Shown: positions 53,108 through 63,039 of the stretch, piece after piece
Numbering within the stretch: position 1 is the stretch's first letter
Layout of the letters: each line of letters starts with the position of its first letter
From: Paraburkholderia xenovorans LB400
Lineage (GTDB): Bacteria; Pseudomonadota; Gammaproteobacteria; Burkholderiales; Burkholderiaceae
Assembly (NCBI RefSeq): GCF_000013645.1
Contig: NC_007951.1
Coordinates: 2,728,001 to 2,792,000, forward strand
DNA length: 64,000 bases
Direction of reading: 5' to 3'
Notes under the pieces: generated by a model
Seen by the model: only the letters and a program-made list of their open reading frames with translations
What the model was told of the DNA's origin: nothing
Databases searched by the model: none
Position numbers and translations under genes: made by a program

Positions 53108-53226
53108 CCCATTTTTTGCGCCTTTGGCGCTTTCGCGCGATCGATCCGGTTCGCCCGGCATGTGTCGTGGTCCTACGCCTGCCGGCCTCCGTTTCGCTCG
53201 TTGCCCTGCTCCCTGGACGACAACCC

Positions 53227-54585
53227 ATGCGCTTTGACGCTTCAATCGACCGCGTTGCCCGCAATGCCGCTTCTCACGCTCGCCGCCCTGTTACGCGCTT
53301 TGCACGCTTCGCGCGCTCCGGTCCACGCTTCGGCCGCGCCATGCTGCTGGCTGCGCTCGTTGCCGGCGCGGCGATGTCCGGCCAGGCGCGCGCGACGGTG
53401 GCGATGCTGCAACCGCTTCGCGTGGCCGCCGCCAACGAGCCGTTGCAGATCACGATGCTCTACTCCGCCGACGACGCCAAAGCGCTGACCGTCACTGTCC
53501 CGCCGACCATTCGCGTGAGCCTGAGCGCGGGCGAGCAGTCGCCGCAGCCGCTCGACCTGCAACGCGAGCCGGGTGTGCCGGGCACGCTGCACCTGCGGCC
53601 GGGCCAGTTCCGCAAGGTGCGTTTCTCGGCGCCGTGGCCGGAATCGGCGCGCGGCGAGGTACGCATCGACCCCGTGGGATTCGACGCATCGCCCGCGCTT
53701 GTCGCGATCAATCGCGGGCCGCAGCAGGACGCGATTGCGCAGGCAGAACGCACGGAAGGCCAGGCGAGCACGCCCGCGCAGGCTGCCGCGACGGCGGCAA
53801 TGGTCGATGGTCCGACCGGCGACGCCATCTCGCCGCCCGGCGACTCGCTCGCCACCACCGGACGCGGCGTGCTCGCCCACCTCTCCTATTACGAGCCGAT
53901 GTACATCGCCGCGGGCCACAACGGCGACACGAACGCGCGGCTGCAGTTGAGCTTCAAATATCGGATCCGCATACCGGACGATCTGCGCTCGAAGGCGTTT
54001 CTCGACAACCTGTATTTCGCCTACACGCAGACTTCGATCTGGGATCTGTCCGCCGATTCGCGGCCGTTCCGCGACACCACCTACTCGCCGCAACTGTTCT
54101 ACTACGTGCCGGACACCGGCTGGAAGAGCCCGTTCTTCACCCGCATGGGCTTTGCAGCGGGCGTCGCGCACGAATCGAACGGCAAGGCCGGCGCGGATTC
54201 GCGCAGCATCAACATGCCGTTTATCCGGCCGACGTGGGAATTCGGCGATCTGAGCGCCAACCATCTGACCGTGTCGCCGAAGATCTATTACTACGTGGGG
54301 ACGAGCAGCAACCCGGATATCGCCGACTATCGCGGCTACGTCGATCTGCTGGTCAAATACGGCAGCCCGGACGGCTGGCAGCTGGCGACCACGCTGCGTA
54401 AAGGCACCAAACACTGGTACGGCAGCGTGGATACGCAATTCACCTACCCGCTCGCCAGACTGCTGGGCAGCGCGTGGGGCGGCTATCTCTGGGTGGGCTA
54501 CTTCAACGGCTATGGCGAGGATCTGCTCGACTACAACAATCGCCAGCACTGGATGGCGCGGATCGGCTACAGCATCGCGCGCTGA
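53227..54585 (+). CDS. Outer-membrane phospholipase A (PldA-type)
   Basis: 452 residues from ATG 53227; a frame from 53116 is longer. A hydrophobic segment at about 38-55 (GRAMLLAALVAGAAMSGQA) is the signal peptide, preceded by a long basic lead. Residues about 60-210 are a non-barrel region. From about 215 the beta-barrel begins (LSYYEPMYIAAG), with catalytic HESNG (His315, Ser317) and the following SRSIN segment, the OMPLA active site. It hydrolyses phospholipids at the outer surface, active as a Ca2+-bound dimer in E. coli. The long N-terminal region is bigger than in E. coli PldA. Confidence 0.85.
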   Translation: MRFDASIDRVARNAASHARRPVTRFARFARSGPRFGRAMLLAALVAGAAMSGQARATVAMLQPLRVAAANEPLQITMLYSADDAKALTVTVPPTIRVSLSAGEQSPQPLDLQREPGVPGTLHLRPGQFRKVRFSAPWPESARGEVRIDPVGFDASPALVAINRGPQQDAIAQAERTEGQASTPAQAAATAAMVDGPTGDAISPPGDSLATTGRGVLAHLSYYEPMYIAAGHNGDTNARLQLSFKYRIRIPDDLRSKAFLDNLYFAYTQTSIWDLSADSRPFRDTTYSPQLFYYVPDTGWKSPFFTRMGFAAGVAHESNGKAGADSRSINMPFIRPTWEFGDLSANHLTVSPKIYYYVGTSSNPDIADYRGYVDLLVKYGSPDGWQLATTLRKGTKHWYGSVDTQFTYPLARLLGSAWGGYLWVGYFNGYGEDLLDYNNRQHWMARIGYSIAR

Positions 54586-54747
54586 GATGCGCGGACATCG
54601 GCTGGGATGCAGGCCGCGCCGCCACGAGACAGGCCGCGGACGCCGCCAGACGCGCGCCAACGGCGGCCTCGCCGTTGGCCACGGCGAGGCGCGTGCCGCG
54701 CATCGGTTAACATAGCGAAACTCCGCTTTCTCGCTCCAGGGTATCCG

Positions 54748-54951
54748 ATGGCATCGAATCTTCACGATCTTCCCGACAGCCCGTGCATCGGCGTCTGCTC
54801 CACGCTGTTCGACGACATATGCAAAGGCTGCGGCCGCACCGCCGCAGAAGTGTCCAACTGGGTTTTCCTGAGCGACGAGGAGAAACGCGCCGTGTGGGTT
54901 CGCATCGAGCAGGAAGGCACGGCCATGCGGTTTGCGAACGACAAGCTTTAG
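54748..54951 (+). CDS. DUF1289 family protein
   Basis: 67 residues. Carries the DUF1289 pattern: SPCIGVCSTLFDDICKGCGR, with four Cys (Cys13, Cys17, Cys25, Cys28) in CxxxC-n-CxxC spacing, then TAAEVSNWVFLSDEEKRAVW. These small proteins are predicted to bind iron or zinc and their role is unknown. No partner gene is evident. A palindromic terminator follows. Confidence 0.85.
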   Translation: MASNLHDLPDSPCIGVCSTLFDDICKGCGRTAAEVSNWVFLSDEEKRAVWVRIEQEGTAMRFANDKL

Positions 54952-55024
54952 GCCGTGTGGCCGGACCCGCACGGAGCGCGCCGCAGCTGACGCTCCAGGC
55001 AACGCCGCGGTCAACCCGAAGCGC

Positions 55025-55050
55025 AAAAAACGCCGGATCCGGCGTTTTTT
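55025..55050. terminator. Bidirectional intrinsic terminator
   Basis: Perfect palindrome: aaaaaacgccgg then atccggcgtttttt (core cgccggatccggcg, 55031-55044) with A and T runs at the ends. It serves the DUF1289 gene and the convergent OmpW gene. Confidence 0.93.
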
Positions 55051-55096
55051 TACGTGGCGACACACCGCTGGTTGTGCGCGCAAGCAACGCGCGAAA

Positions 55097-55753
55097 TCAG
55101 AAGCGCATCCCGACACCCAGGCCGACCACCACCGGATCGATGCTCAGGCGACCCAGCGGCTGGCCGCCGAGCGTGGCATCCGTATGCATCCAGATTTTCT
55201 TGATGTCCGCGTTGACGAACAACGTCTTGGTCACCTGAACGTCGACACCGGCCTGCAGCGCCGGGCCCCAGCTATGGTTGGTAATCCCGATCGACTGGCC
55301 GCCCGCGTTCAGGCCGTTGTTGTAAAACAGCGTGTAGTTGAGACCGGCGCCCAGATACGGACGAATGCGTCCCGCATGGTTGAAGTGATATTGCAGCAAC
55401 AGCGTAGGCGGCAGCACGTTCACGCCACCGAGATTGCCGAGGCTCGAGGTCAGCTGATGCCGCGAGGTGGCGAGAATCAGTTCGACGCCGAGGTAATCGC
55501 GGATCATATAGGTCAGATCCAGTTCCGGCATGATCGCGTTGTTCACGTCCACGTTGAGCGCCGACAGCGATTGGGTGGTGCTCACGTTCGGCATGATGCT
55601 GATGGCGCGCAGCCGCACCAGCACGTCGCCGGCATGAATGCCGTTCATCGTATCATCGCCCTCGGCATGCGCCTGCGAGGCAAAAGCGCCCGCGCACAGC
55701 AGGCTCGAAACGATGGCGGCGGCTTTGAATCGGTTCCTCAACGAGTGCTTCAT
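55097..55753 (-). CDS. ompW: OmpW family outer-membrane porin
   Basis: 218 residues from ATG 55753 (MKHSLRNRF). Signal peptide about 1-30 ending SQAHA. Typical eight-stranded OmpW: GDVLVRLRAISIMPN, then MIRDYLGVELILATSRHQL, GRIRPYLGAGLNYTLFY, SWGPALQAGVDVQVTK and the C-terminal Phe (VGLGVGMRF) used for barrel assembly. It forms a small hydrophobic channel, often controlled by oxygen or stress. Convergent with the DUF1289 gene across a shared terminator. Confidence 0.92.
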   Translation of the reverse strand: MKHSLRNRFKAAAIVSSLLCAGAFASQAHAEGDDTMNGIHAGDVLVRLRAISIMPNVSTTQSLSALNVDVNNAIMPELDLTYMIRDYLGVELILATSRHQLTSSLGNLGGVNVLPPTLLLQYHFNHAGRIRPYLGAGLNYTLFYNNGLNAGGQSIGITNHSWGPALQAGVDVQVTKTLFVNADIKKIWMHTDATLGGQPLGRLSIDPVVVGLGVGMRF

Positions 55754-55823
55754 GTGCTTCCCCAAGTATTTGTTTGCGTGTCGGAATTGTCGAAGTTCCC
55801 GTCGCGCGACATGTTGACGCGTA

Positions 55824-57014
55824 TCAAATCAGCGAGAATGCCCATCGCCCTGCGACAGCCGGTCGCGTCGCCCCCGTGAGCAGCAGTTCGAGCAGATCGT
55901 GCACGCTGCGAATGGCCGTGCCGAACGGCAGCGCTTCGCGGCCGCGGAAAAACAGACCGTTTGCCACGTCCCCGCGCAATGCCGCCGCGAGCCGCGTGTC
56001 GATGCAGAAATGGCCGAACTTCTCGATGCCGTCGCGCCAGCCGCACGTGCTGAGACATTCGAGCGCGGTGGGACAAACGTGTTTGAGCGCGCCGACTTTC
56101 TCGCGAATTCCCGTTTCGTGGCGCAGATAACGCGCGAGCCACGGCGTTTTCACGGCGCGCGCGGGCAGCCCCGTCACGCTGACGAATTCGACGATATCCT
56201 CGGGCGTGGCCTCGGCCAGCACGCGCTTGAAATTCGGATGCGCGTCGCCTTCCTCGGTCACGGCGAACGGCGTGCCGAGCTGCACGCCGCTTGCGCCCGC
56301 GCCCAGCAGCGCGCGCACGGCTTCGTGGCTATTGATGCCGCCCGCGAGGATCAGGGGCACGTCCCCGCGCTTCAGGCCAAGCGAGGTAAAAACCGTGTCG
56401 AGCTCTTCGAGGATGCGGAAAAAATCGAAGCGCTGATCGTGCTGGTCGGCCAGGTTGTTGACGCCGAGATGGCCGCCCGCGTGCGCCGGATGTTCGATCA
56501 CCACGGCGTCGGGCAAACAGCCTTTTTTCATCCACTTCTTGAGCACGAGCGCGACGCCGCGGCTGTCAGACAGAATCGGAATCAGTGCGATATCGTGCCC
56601 TTGGGTCATGTCCGGTAAATCGAGCGGCAGGCCCGCCCCCATGACGATCGCATCGGCACCGTTCTCGCACGCGACGCGCACGTAGTCCGCTTGCGCGCTG
56701 ACCGCTTTCATGACGTTGACGGCGATCATGCCGCGGCCCTCGCTCAATGCTTTGGCAGCGTGGATCTCGCGGGCCAGCGCGGTGAGGTTGGCCTGTTCGA
56801 GCGTGGCACGCTCGGGCGACGCGCGGCAGAGTTCGACCAGGTCCTGATGATGGTGCCGCAGGTCGATACTGGCGATCGTGCCCAGTGCGCCTTCACGGGC
56901 GACGCTGCCGGCCAGCCGGTGCGCCGAGATGCCGACGCCCATGCCGCCTTGCACGATCGGCAGCAACGAACGGCCGCGAACGACGAGCGGCGGGAAAGAA
57001 TGAGAGTTGAGCAT
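55824..57014 (-). CDS. Nitronate monooxygenase / 2-nitropropane dioxygenase-like flavoprotein
   Basis: 396 residues. FMN TIM barrel of the NPD family: PIVQGGMGVGIS at about 19-30, GADAIVMGAGLPLDLP, VVIEHPAHAGGHLG with the catalytic His region, PLILAGGI and GASGVQLGTPFAVTEE (FMN phosphate site). Enzymes of this group oxidise nitronates or reduce quinones and enoyl substrates. The long C-terminal part (GIREKVGALKHVCPTALECL) fits the COG2070 group. Substrate unknown. Confidence 0.85.
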   Translation of the reverse strand: MLNSHSFPPLVVRGRSLLPIVQGGMGVGISAHRLAGSVAREGALGTIASIDLRHHHQDLVELCRASPERATLEQANLTALAREIHAAKALSEGRGMIAVNVMKAVSAQADYVRVACENGADAIVMGAGLPLDLPDMTQGHDIALIPILSDSRGVALVLKKWMKKGCLPDAVVIEHPAHAGGHLGVNNLADQHDQRFDFFRILEELDTVFTSLGLKRGDVPLILAGGINSHEAVRALLGAGASGVQLGTPFAVTEEGDAHPNFKRVLAEATPEDIVEFVSVTGLPARAVKTPWLARYLRHETGIREKVGALKHVCPTALECLSTCGWRDGIEKFGHFCIDTRLAAALRGDVANGLFFRGREALPFGTAIRSVHDLLELLLTGATRPAVAGRWAFSLI

Positions 57015-57148
57015 GACTGGCCCAATGGCGGATTATCGAAGCGGTGATAATCGCCGGTCGGGCGCAGCCTGCGTTGTTTCAGGTCAATGCGCCGGCAGAT
57101 GGCTCAGTGTTATGTGCCGGCCGGTTGACGCCGGTCATCTGAACCGGA

Positions 57149-58573
57149 TCACACCCTGAATTGCATGGATTTCAGTTCGAAATACTCTTCGAGCCCGTAG
57201 ACGCCGTTTTCGCGCCCGAATCCCGACTGCTTGAAACCGCCGAACGGCGCGGCCATATTCCACGTGCCGCCGTTGATATCGACCTGACCGGTTCGAATCC
57301 GCCGCGCAATGCCGACGGCACGCTCGTCGCTGCCGGCCCATACCGCGCCGCCCAGGCCATACGGTGAATCGTTGGCGATCCGAACGGCTTCCTCTTCGTC
57401 CTTGTAGGTCAGAATCGACAGGACCGGGCCGAAGATTTCCTCCTGAGCGATCGTCGCCTTGGGATGCACGCGGCCGAACACAGTGGGCTTGACGAAGAAG
57501 CCCTTCGACAACCCATCGGGCAGACCCACCCCGCCTGTCACCAGTTCGGCGCCCTCCTCGATCCCCTTCGCGATGTATTGCTGCACGCGCGCCTGCTGCG
57601 CGGCCGAAGCCAGCGGGCCGAGACGGCTCGTCTCGTTGCGCGGATCGCCGGCCACGTAAGTCTCGGCGGCCTGCTTCGCCAGCACGCGCGCTTCGTCGTA
57701 GCGCGCCTCGGGCACCAGCATGCGCGTATGCGCGGAGCACGTCTGTCCGGAATTCAGAAAGCATGCGCTGACCGTGCCTTTCACGGCCGCGGCGAAATCC
57801 GCATCGTCGAGAATGACCGAGGCCGACTTGCCGCCGAGTTCGAGCGCGACGCGCTTGACCGTCGCCGAAGCCAGCTCGGACACCCGTTTGCCGGCGCGAG
57901 TCGAGCCGGTGAACGACACCATATCCACCGACGGATGGCTCGCCAGCACTTCGCCGACCACCGGCCCATAACCGCTCACGAGGTTGAACACGCCGGCCGG
58001 CAGCCCGGCCTCGTGGATCGCCTCGGCAAGCACGAACGCGGTCAGCGGCGCGATCTCCGAGGGCTTCAGCACCACCGTGCAACCCGCGGCGAGTGCCGCC
58101 GCGACCTTCAGCGTGACCTGATTGAGCGGATAGTTCCACGGCGTGATCGCCGCCACCACGCCGACCGGCTCACGCACCACCAGCGAATTGCCGACGCGTT
58201 CCTCATACTGGAACTCGCTCGCGAGCTTCGCATACGCGCCCCAGTTATAGACCGGGCTGCCCACCTGGATGGCACGCGCGAGTTTTAGCGGCATGCCGAC
58301 TTCGCCGGCGATCAAACCGGCCAGTTCGTCCGTGCGCGCTTTCAGGTTCGCCGCGACCTTGCGCAGATACTCGCCGCGTTCGGCGGCGGGCGTCGCGGCC
58401 CAGGCGTCGAAGGCCACGCGGGCGGCGGCGATCGCACTTTCGGCATCGGCCTCGACTCCCTCGGGAATGCGGCCCATGATCTCTTCCGTGCCCGAGTCGA
58501 TCACGTCGATCGTGCCGGTGCCGCACGGCGCGATCCATTTGCCATCGATATAGAGTTGCTCGTACGTCTTCAT
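57149..58573 (-). CDS. NAD(P)+-dependent aldehyde dehydrogenase
   Basis: 474 residues. ALDH core: [21 protein letters not shown] with the conserved Asn, [13 protein letters not shown] (nucleotide site), [10 protein letters not shown] with catalytic Glu near residue 246, and the catalytic Cys in [12 protein letters not shown] (about 280). The C-terminal [10 protein letters not shown] and [13 protein letters not shown] are typical. It oxidises an aldehyde to an acid. The broad substrate is not set. It ends before the nitronate monooxygenase, 134 bases away on the same strand. Confidence 0.92.
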   Translation of the reverse strand: MKTYEQLYIDGKWIAPCGTGTIDVIDSGTEEIMGRIPEGVEADAESAIAAARVAFDAWAATPAAERGEYLRKVAANLKARTDELAGLIAGEVGMPLKLARAIQVGSPVYNWGAYAKLASEFQYEERVGNSLVVREPVGVVAAITPWNYPLNQVTLKVAAALAAGCTVVLKPSEIAPLTAFVLAEAIHEAGLPAGVFNLVSGYGPVVGEVLASHPSVDMVSFTGSTRAGKRVSELASATVKRVALELGGKSASVILDDADFAAAVKGTVSACFLNSGQTCSAHTRMLVPEARYDEARVLAKQAAETYVAGDPRNETSRLGPLASAAQQARVQQYIAKGIEEGAELVTGGVGLPDGLSKGFFVKPTVFGRVHPKATIAQEEIFGPVLSILTYKDEEEAVRIANDSPYGLGGAVWAGSDERAVGIARRIRTGQVDINGGTWNMAAPFGGFKQSGFGRENGVYGLEEYFELKSMQFRV

Positions 58574-58663
58574 GATGGTCGGTCCCTGTCTGTGTCTCCG
58601 GAATGGTCTTCTATTCTAACCAGCGGAGCGGACCGGCCGATACGCGAAGCGCGCACCATGAAA

Positions 58664-58695
58664 AAAGCCCGCTTCTTCGAAGAAGAAGCGGGCTT
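58664..58695. terminator. Bidirectional terminator between ALDH and ABC-F genes
   Basis: Fourteen-base perfect arms aaagcccgcttctt and aagaagcgggcttt around cgaa-type loop, with A-run at the left side. The ALDH gene and the ABC-F gene are both on the minus strand, so it ends the ABC-F transcript. Confidence 0.88.
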
Positions 58696-58733
58696 TGCGG
58701 TGCGGCGTGCTGCGGCGAGCGGTTCAGGCGCGC

Positions 58734-60326
58734 TTACTGCACGCCCTGGCTCAGCAGGAAGTCTTCGTAATTGCCGCCGAAGTCGTTCAACGTGCCGTCC
58801 GTCTTCACTTCGATGATCCGGTTCGCGAGGCCGCTCACGAACTCACGGTCGTGCGAGACGAAAATCAGCGTGCCTTCGAACTTGTCGAGCGCGATCTGCA
58901 GCGACTCGATCGATTCCATGTCCATGTGGTTGGTCGGCTCGTCCATCAGCAGCACGTTATGGCGGCCCAGCATCAGCTTGCCCCAGATCATGCGGCCCTT
59001 CTCGCCACCGGAGAGCACCTTGACCGACTTGCGGATGTCGTCGGCATTGAACAGCAGCCGGCCGAGCGTGCCGCGCACCATCTGCTCGTCGTCGCCTTCC
59101 TTGCGATAGACGTCGATCCACTCCATCAGCGTGACGTCGTCCGGAAACTCTTCGTACGTGTCCTGCGGCATGTAACCGATGTTCGCGTTCTCGGCCCACT
59201 TCACCGTGCCGTGATCGAGCTCCAGCTTGCCGAGCAGCGAGCGCAACAGCGTGGTCTTGCCCGCGCCGTTCTCGCCGATGATCGCAATACGCTCGCCCGG
59301 CTGCACGCTGATGCTGAAGTCGTTGAAGATGGTGCGCTCGTATTTCTTCGAGATCTTCTCGGCCACCACCGCGATGTTGTGCAGCTTCTTTTCGTACTCG
59401 AAGCGGATGAACGGGTTCTGCCGCGACGACGGCTTGAATTCCTCGATCTTGATCTTGTCGATCATCTTCAGACGGCTGGTGGCCTGACGCGCCTTCGACT
59501 TGTTCGCCGAGAAGCGGCGCACGAAGTCCTGCAAGTCGGCGACGCGTTCCTTCGCCTTCGCGTTGGCGTTCTGCTGACGCTCGCGCGCCTGCGTGCTCGC
59601 CAGCATGTAGTCGTCGTAGTTGCCCGGATAGACCTTCAGCGTGCCGAAGTCCATGTCGGCCATGTGCGTGCAGACCTGGTTCAGGAAGTGGCGATCGTGC
59701 GAGATGATGATCATCGTCGAGTTGTACTGGTTGAGCACGTCTTCCAGCCAACGGATCGAGTTGATGTCCAGGTTGTTGGTCGGCTCGTCGAGCAGCAGCA
59801 CGTCCGGCTTCGAGAACAGCGCCTGTGCGAGCAGCACGCGCAGCTTCCAGCCCGGCGCCACGTTGCTCATCGGGCCGTTGTGGTTCTCGATCGCGATGCC
59901 GATGCCGAGCAGCAGCTCGCCCGCGCGCGCTTCGGCCGTGTAGCCGTCGTACTCGGCGAACTTCGCTTCGAGTTCGGCGGCATGCATGTAGTCGTCGTCC
60001 GTCGCGTCGGGGTTCGCGTAGATCGCGTCGCGCTCGGTCATGGCGGCCCACATTTCGGCGTGGCCCATCATCACGACGTCGAGCACGCGCACGTCTTCGT
60101 ACGCGAACTGATCCTGGCGCAATTTACCGAGGCGGATGTTCGGTTCGAGCATGACGTTGCCCGAACTCGGCTCCAGGTCGCCGCCCAGAATCTTCATGAA
60201 GGTGGATTTACCACAGCCGTTCGCGCCGATCAGGCCATAGCGGTTGCCGCCCCCGAATTTGACCGAGATATTCTCGAAGAGGGGCTTCGGCCCGAATTGC
60301 ATGGTGATATTGGCGGTAGACAGCAC
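58734..60326 (-). CDS. ybiT: ABC-F family ribosome-associated ATPase (YbiT-like)
   Basis: 530 residues from GTG 60326, with aaggga upstream; 530 is also the length of E. coli YbiT. Two ABC domains: first Walker [13 protein letters not shown], signature in [14 protein letters not shown] and Walker [12 protein letters not shown]; second Walker [12 protein letters not shown], signature [15 protein letters not shown] and [10 protein letters not shown]. The linker between them ([17 protein letters not shown]) is near-identical to YbiT by recall. ABC-F proteins bind the ribosomal E site and act on stalled or special translation. No transmembrane domain. Start at 60365 is in frame but less likely. 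Confidence 0.93.
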   Translation of the reverse strand: MLSTANITMQFGPKPLFENISVKFGGGNRYGLIGANGCGKSTFMKILGGDLEPSSGNVMLEPNIRLGKLRQDQFAYEDVRVLDVVMMGHAEMWAAMTERDAIYANPDATDDDYMHAAELEAKFAEYDGYTAEARAGELLLGIGIAIENHNGPMSNVAPGWKLRVLLAQALFSKPDVLLLDEPTNNLDINSIRWLEDVLNQYNSTMIIISHDRHFLNQVCTHMADMDFGTLKVYPGNYDDYMLASTQARERQQNANAKAKERVADLQDFVRRFSANKSKARQATSRLKMIDKIKIEEFKPSSRQNPFIRFEYEKKLHNIAVVAEKISKKYERTIFNDFSISVQPGERIAIIGENGAGKTTLLRSLLGKLELDHGTVKWAENANIGYMPQDTYEEFPDDVTLMEWIDVYRKEGDDEQMVRGTLGRLLFNADDIRKSVKVLSGGEKGRMIWGKLMLGRHNVLLMDEPTNHMDMESIESLQIALDKFEGTLIFVSHDREFVSGLANRIIEVKTDGTLNDFGGNYEDFLLSQGVQ

Positions 60327-60590
60327 GGCGCGTCCCTTTGAATGTGATATCGGCGAAAAACCCAATATTTTAGCAGGTTATCGCGAATTCAACCCACACG
60401 TGCGTCGCGCTACGCGCGCCGGACGCCGCGCGGCGTCTGCAAAACGTCGGCACGCAAATCCGCGGCGGCGGACCGCGCACGGCATACCGGGCACGGCCCG
60501 TGCGGTATGACTCGCTCATGCGGGAGCCGTCCGCGGCGCTCGCGTTGCCTATACTTTTTGAACACCAACGAAGATCAAAGGAGGAAGTTC

Positions 60591-60797
60591 ATGTCAGAAC
60601 ACGTCTACAAACAGATCGAACTGACCGGTTCGTCGACCAAATCGATCGACGACGCCATTAGCACGGCCATTGCAAAAGCGTCGAAAACGCTGCGCAATCT
60701 ACACTGGTTCGAAGTGACGGAGACTCGGGGCCAGATCGAAAACGACAAGGTGGCTTTCTGGCAGGTGACCATCAAGGTCGGGTTGCGCATCGACTGA
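60591..60797 (+). CDS. Dodecin (flavin-binding small protein)
   Basis: 68 residues. ATG 60591 with an ideal aaaggagg site. Dodecin pattern: HVYKQIELTGSSTKSIDDAI, AIAKASKTLRNLHWFEVTET, RGQIENDKVAFWQVTIKVGL. The Trp in LHWFEV stacks on flavin dimers in the dodecameric sphere. Dodecins store or buffer FMN/FAD or coenzyme A-type ligands. Single gene with its own terminator. Confidence 0.93.
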   Translation: MSEHVYKQIELTGSSTKSIDDAISTAIAKASKTLRNLHWFEVTETRGQIENDKVAFWQVTIKVGLRID

Positions 60798-60838
60798 TGG
60801 CGCGCGGGCGCGATCGTCCGCGGAAAAATCCGGAGTTG

Positions 60839-60872
60839 AAAAAAGCTGCGTCCGCACTGGACGCAGCTTTTT
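60839..60872. terminator. Bidirectional terminator between dodecin and BMP genes
   Basis: Arms aaaagctgcgtcc (60841-60853) and ggacgcagctttt (60859-60871), loop gcact, with A and T runs at the ends. Confidence 0.92.
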
Positions 60873-60923
60873 GAAGCAGCGGTCGCCGGAAATGCCGCCT
60901 CGTCGATCCTGACCTTGACGCCC

Positions 60924-62018
60924 TTACTTCGGCAGCGATCCGTCCACGCCTTCCACGTACCAGTTCAGGCGTTGCAGTTCCGGATCGGTCAGCGTCTTGC
61001 CGGCCGGCACCTTCACCGCGCCGGACTGATCCTTGATCGGGCCGGTGAACACGTCCCACTTGCCGCCCGCCAGTTCGTCGCGCCTCGCCGAAACCTGCTT
61101 CTGCGCGTCAGCCGGAATCGCGGACGTGTTCAGATCTTCGAGGTTGACCGCCTTCTGCGGAATGCCCCACCACACCGGATCGTTCTTCCACTTGCCGTCC
61201 AGCACCTGCTGGATCGCCGCGTTGTAATACACGCCCCAGTGCGCGACCACCGAGCCGAGGTGCGCGTCAGGACCGAACTTCTTCATATCCGAATCCCAGC
61301 CGAACGCGTGCACGTGCTTTTCCGATGCCGTGGCGAGCGTGGCGCTCGAATCGGTGTTCTGCAGCAGCACGTCCGCGCCCTGCCCGATCAGCGTTTCGGC
61401 CGCCTGCTTTTCCTTGCCCGGATCGAACCAGCTGTTGATCCAGATGACCTTGGTGTGCACCTTCGGATTCACCGAACGCGCGCCGAGCGTGTACGCGTTG
61501 ATGTTGCGGATCACCTCCGGAATCGGCACCGACGCCACGAAGCCGAGCGTATTGGTCTTCGTCACGTAGCCCGCGGCAACGCCGGCGAGGTACGCGCCCT
61601 GGTACATACGCACGTCATAGGTGCCGAAGTTCGGCGCCTTCTTGTAGCCGGTTGCGTGGAGGAAAACGGTGTCCGGGAAATCTTTCGCGACCTTCAGTTC
61701 GAAGTCCTGATAGCCGAAGCTCGAACCGATGATGATCTTGTTGCCCTTGTTCGCCAGATCGCGGAACACGCGCTCGGAGTCGGCCGATTCCGGCACGTTT
61801 TCGATCCGCGTGATCCTGATCTTGCTGCCGAACTTCGCTTCCGCTTCCTTCGAGCCCTGATCGTGCGCGAAGGTCCAGCCGGCATCGCCCGGATTGCCGA
61901 GATAAACGAACGCGACGCCCGGCGCATCGGCGGCCTGCGCGCTTTGCGCGAGCGGCGCGGCGAGCGCCAGCGAGGCCGCGCCCCATGCGAAAGCGGTCAG
62001 CAGATTTCTTCTCTTCAT
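60924..62018 (-). CDS. BMP family ABC transporter substrate-binding protein
   Basis: 364 residues from ATG 62018, with aggag upstream. Signal peptide about 1-29 (AFAWGAASLALAAPLAQSAQAAD). BMP/PnrA-type lipoprotein-like fold: VAFVYLGNPGDAGWTFAHDQG, IIIGSSFGYQDF, VASVPIPEVIRNINAYTLGA, then VLLQNTDSSATLATA and GVYYNAAIQQVLDGKW. Family members bind purine nucleosides or similar ligands. Two permeases follow in the operon direction toward the window edge. No lipobox, so a soluble periplasmic protein is likely. Confidence 0.9.
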   Translation of the reverse strand: MKRRNLLTAFAWGAASLALAAPLAQSAQAADAPGVAFVYLGNPGDAGWTFAHDQGSKEAEAKFGSKIRITRIENVPESADSERVFRDLANKGNKIIIGSSFGYQDFELKVAKDFPDTVFLHATGYKKAPNFGTYDVRMYQGAYLAGVAAGYVTKTNTLGFVASVPIPEVIRNINAYTLGARSVNPKVHTKVIWINSWFDPGKEKQAAETLIGQGADVLLQNTDSSATLATASEKHVHAFGWDSDMKKFGPDAHLGSVVAHWGVYYNAAIQQVLDGKWKNDPVWWGIPQKAVNLEDLNTSAIPADAQKQVSARRDELAGGKWDVFTGPIKDQSGAVKVPAGKTLTDPELQRLNWYVEGVDGSLPK

Positions 62019-62071
62019 GTTTTCTCCTGTTGTGTTTATCGAATGATGTGAAAAGCGGAGTCGATGGTCGG

Positions 62072-63001
62072 TCAGCCCGCCGAGAAAAACGGTTTGCCCA
62101 GCGAGGCGGGCGCATTCAGCCGGATCGTGTTCGGGTTGCGCGAAATCAGCACCAGCACGACGACCGTCGCGACGTACGGCAGCATGGCGAGGAATTGCGT
62201 CGGCACCGGCACGCCGATCGCCTGCGCATAGAACTGCAGGCCGGTCACGGCGCCGAACAGCAGCGCGCCGATCAGCAGGCGCCCCGGGCGCCACGTCGCG
62301 AACACGACCAGCGCGAGCGCGATCCAGCCGCGCCCCGAGGTGAGCTGCTCCTGCCACAAATGCAGATTGACGATCGAGTAGTAGCCGCCCGCGAGCCCGG
62401 CCATGCCGCCGCCGAAGGCCACCGCGCCGTAGCGCACGCCCACCACCGGAAAGCCGACCGAGTGCGCCACCTGCGGCGATTCGCCGACCGAGCGCAGCAC
62501 CAGACCCGCGCGTGTGCGATACAGGAACCAGCCGATCACCGCGAACATCAGGAACGCGAGGTAATCGAGCGGCGTGAGGCTGAACAGTGCGGGCCCGAGC
62601 ACGGGAATCTTCGAGAGGCCGGGAATGGTCCACGTGTCGATGGTCGCGCGCACCGCGGCCGACGTGTAGGGCTTGCCGACATACGCCGAGAGGCCGATGC
62701 CGAAGATCGTCAGCGACAGGCCGGTAGCGACCTGGTTGGCGAGCATGGTGAGCGTGAGAAAGGCGAACAGCAGCGACATCGCGAGACCGGCGCCGATCGC
62801 GGCAAGCACGCCGAGCCACGGGTTGCCGGTGATCGCGGTGACCGCGTAGCCGCTCACCGCGCCCATCAGCATCATGCCTTCGACACCGAGGTTGAGGACG
62901 CCCGACTTTTCGGTGACGAGTTCGCCCGCGCCCGCGAACATCAGCGGAATCGCGGCGGTGACGGCGCTCGAGGTGAGCGCGCTGGCTTGTTGAATGTCCA
63001 T
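62072..63001 (-). CDS. ABC transporter permease for the BMP importer (YufQ-like)
   Basis: 309 residues from ATG 63001. Eight or more hydrophobic helices; the conserved [26 protein letters not shown] (ABC2-type nucleoside/sugar permease signature) and [24 protein letters not shown] are present. The gene is 53 bases above the binding protein and 38 below the next permease, all on the minus strand. Pairs with the neighbouring permease to form the channel. Confidence 0.9.
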   Translation of the reverse strand: MDIQQASALTSSAVTAAIPLMFAGAGELVTEKSGVLNLGVEGMMLMGAVSGYAVTAITGNPWLGVLAAIGAGLAMSLLFAFLTLTMLANQVATGLSLTIFGIGLSAYVGKPYTSAAVRATIDTWTIPGLSKIPVLGPALFSLTPLDYLAFLMFAVIGWFLYRTRAGLVLRSVGESPQVAHSVGFPVVGVRYGAVAFGGGMAGLAGGYYSIVNLHLWQEQLTSGRGWIALALVVFATWRPGRLLIGALLFGAVTGLQFYAQAIGVPVPTQFLAMLPYVATVVVLVLISRNPNTIRLNAPASLGKPFFSAG

Positions 63002-63039
63002 GAGAATCCGGCGGAAATCAGTGAATGTGAGTGAGCGGA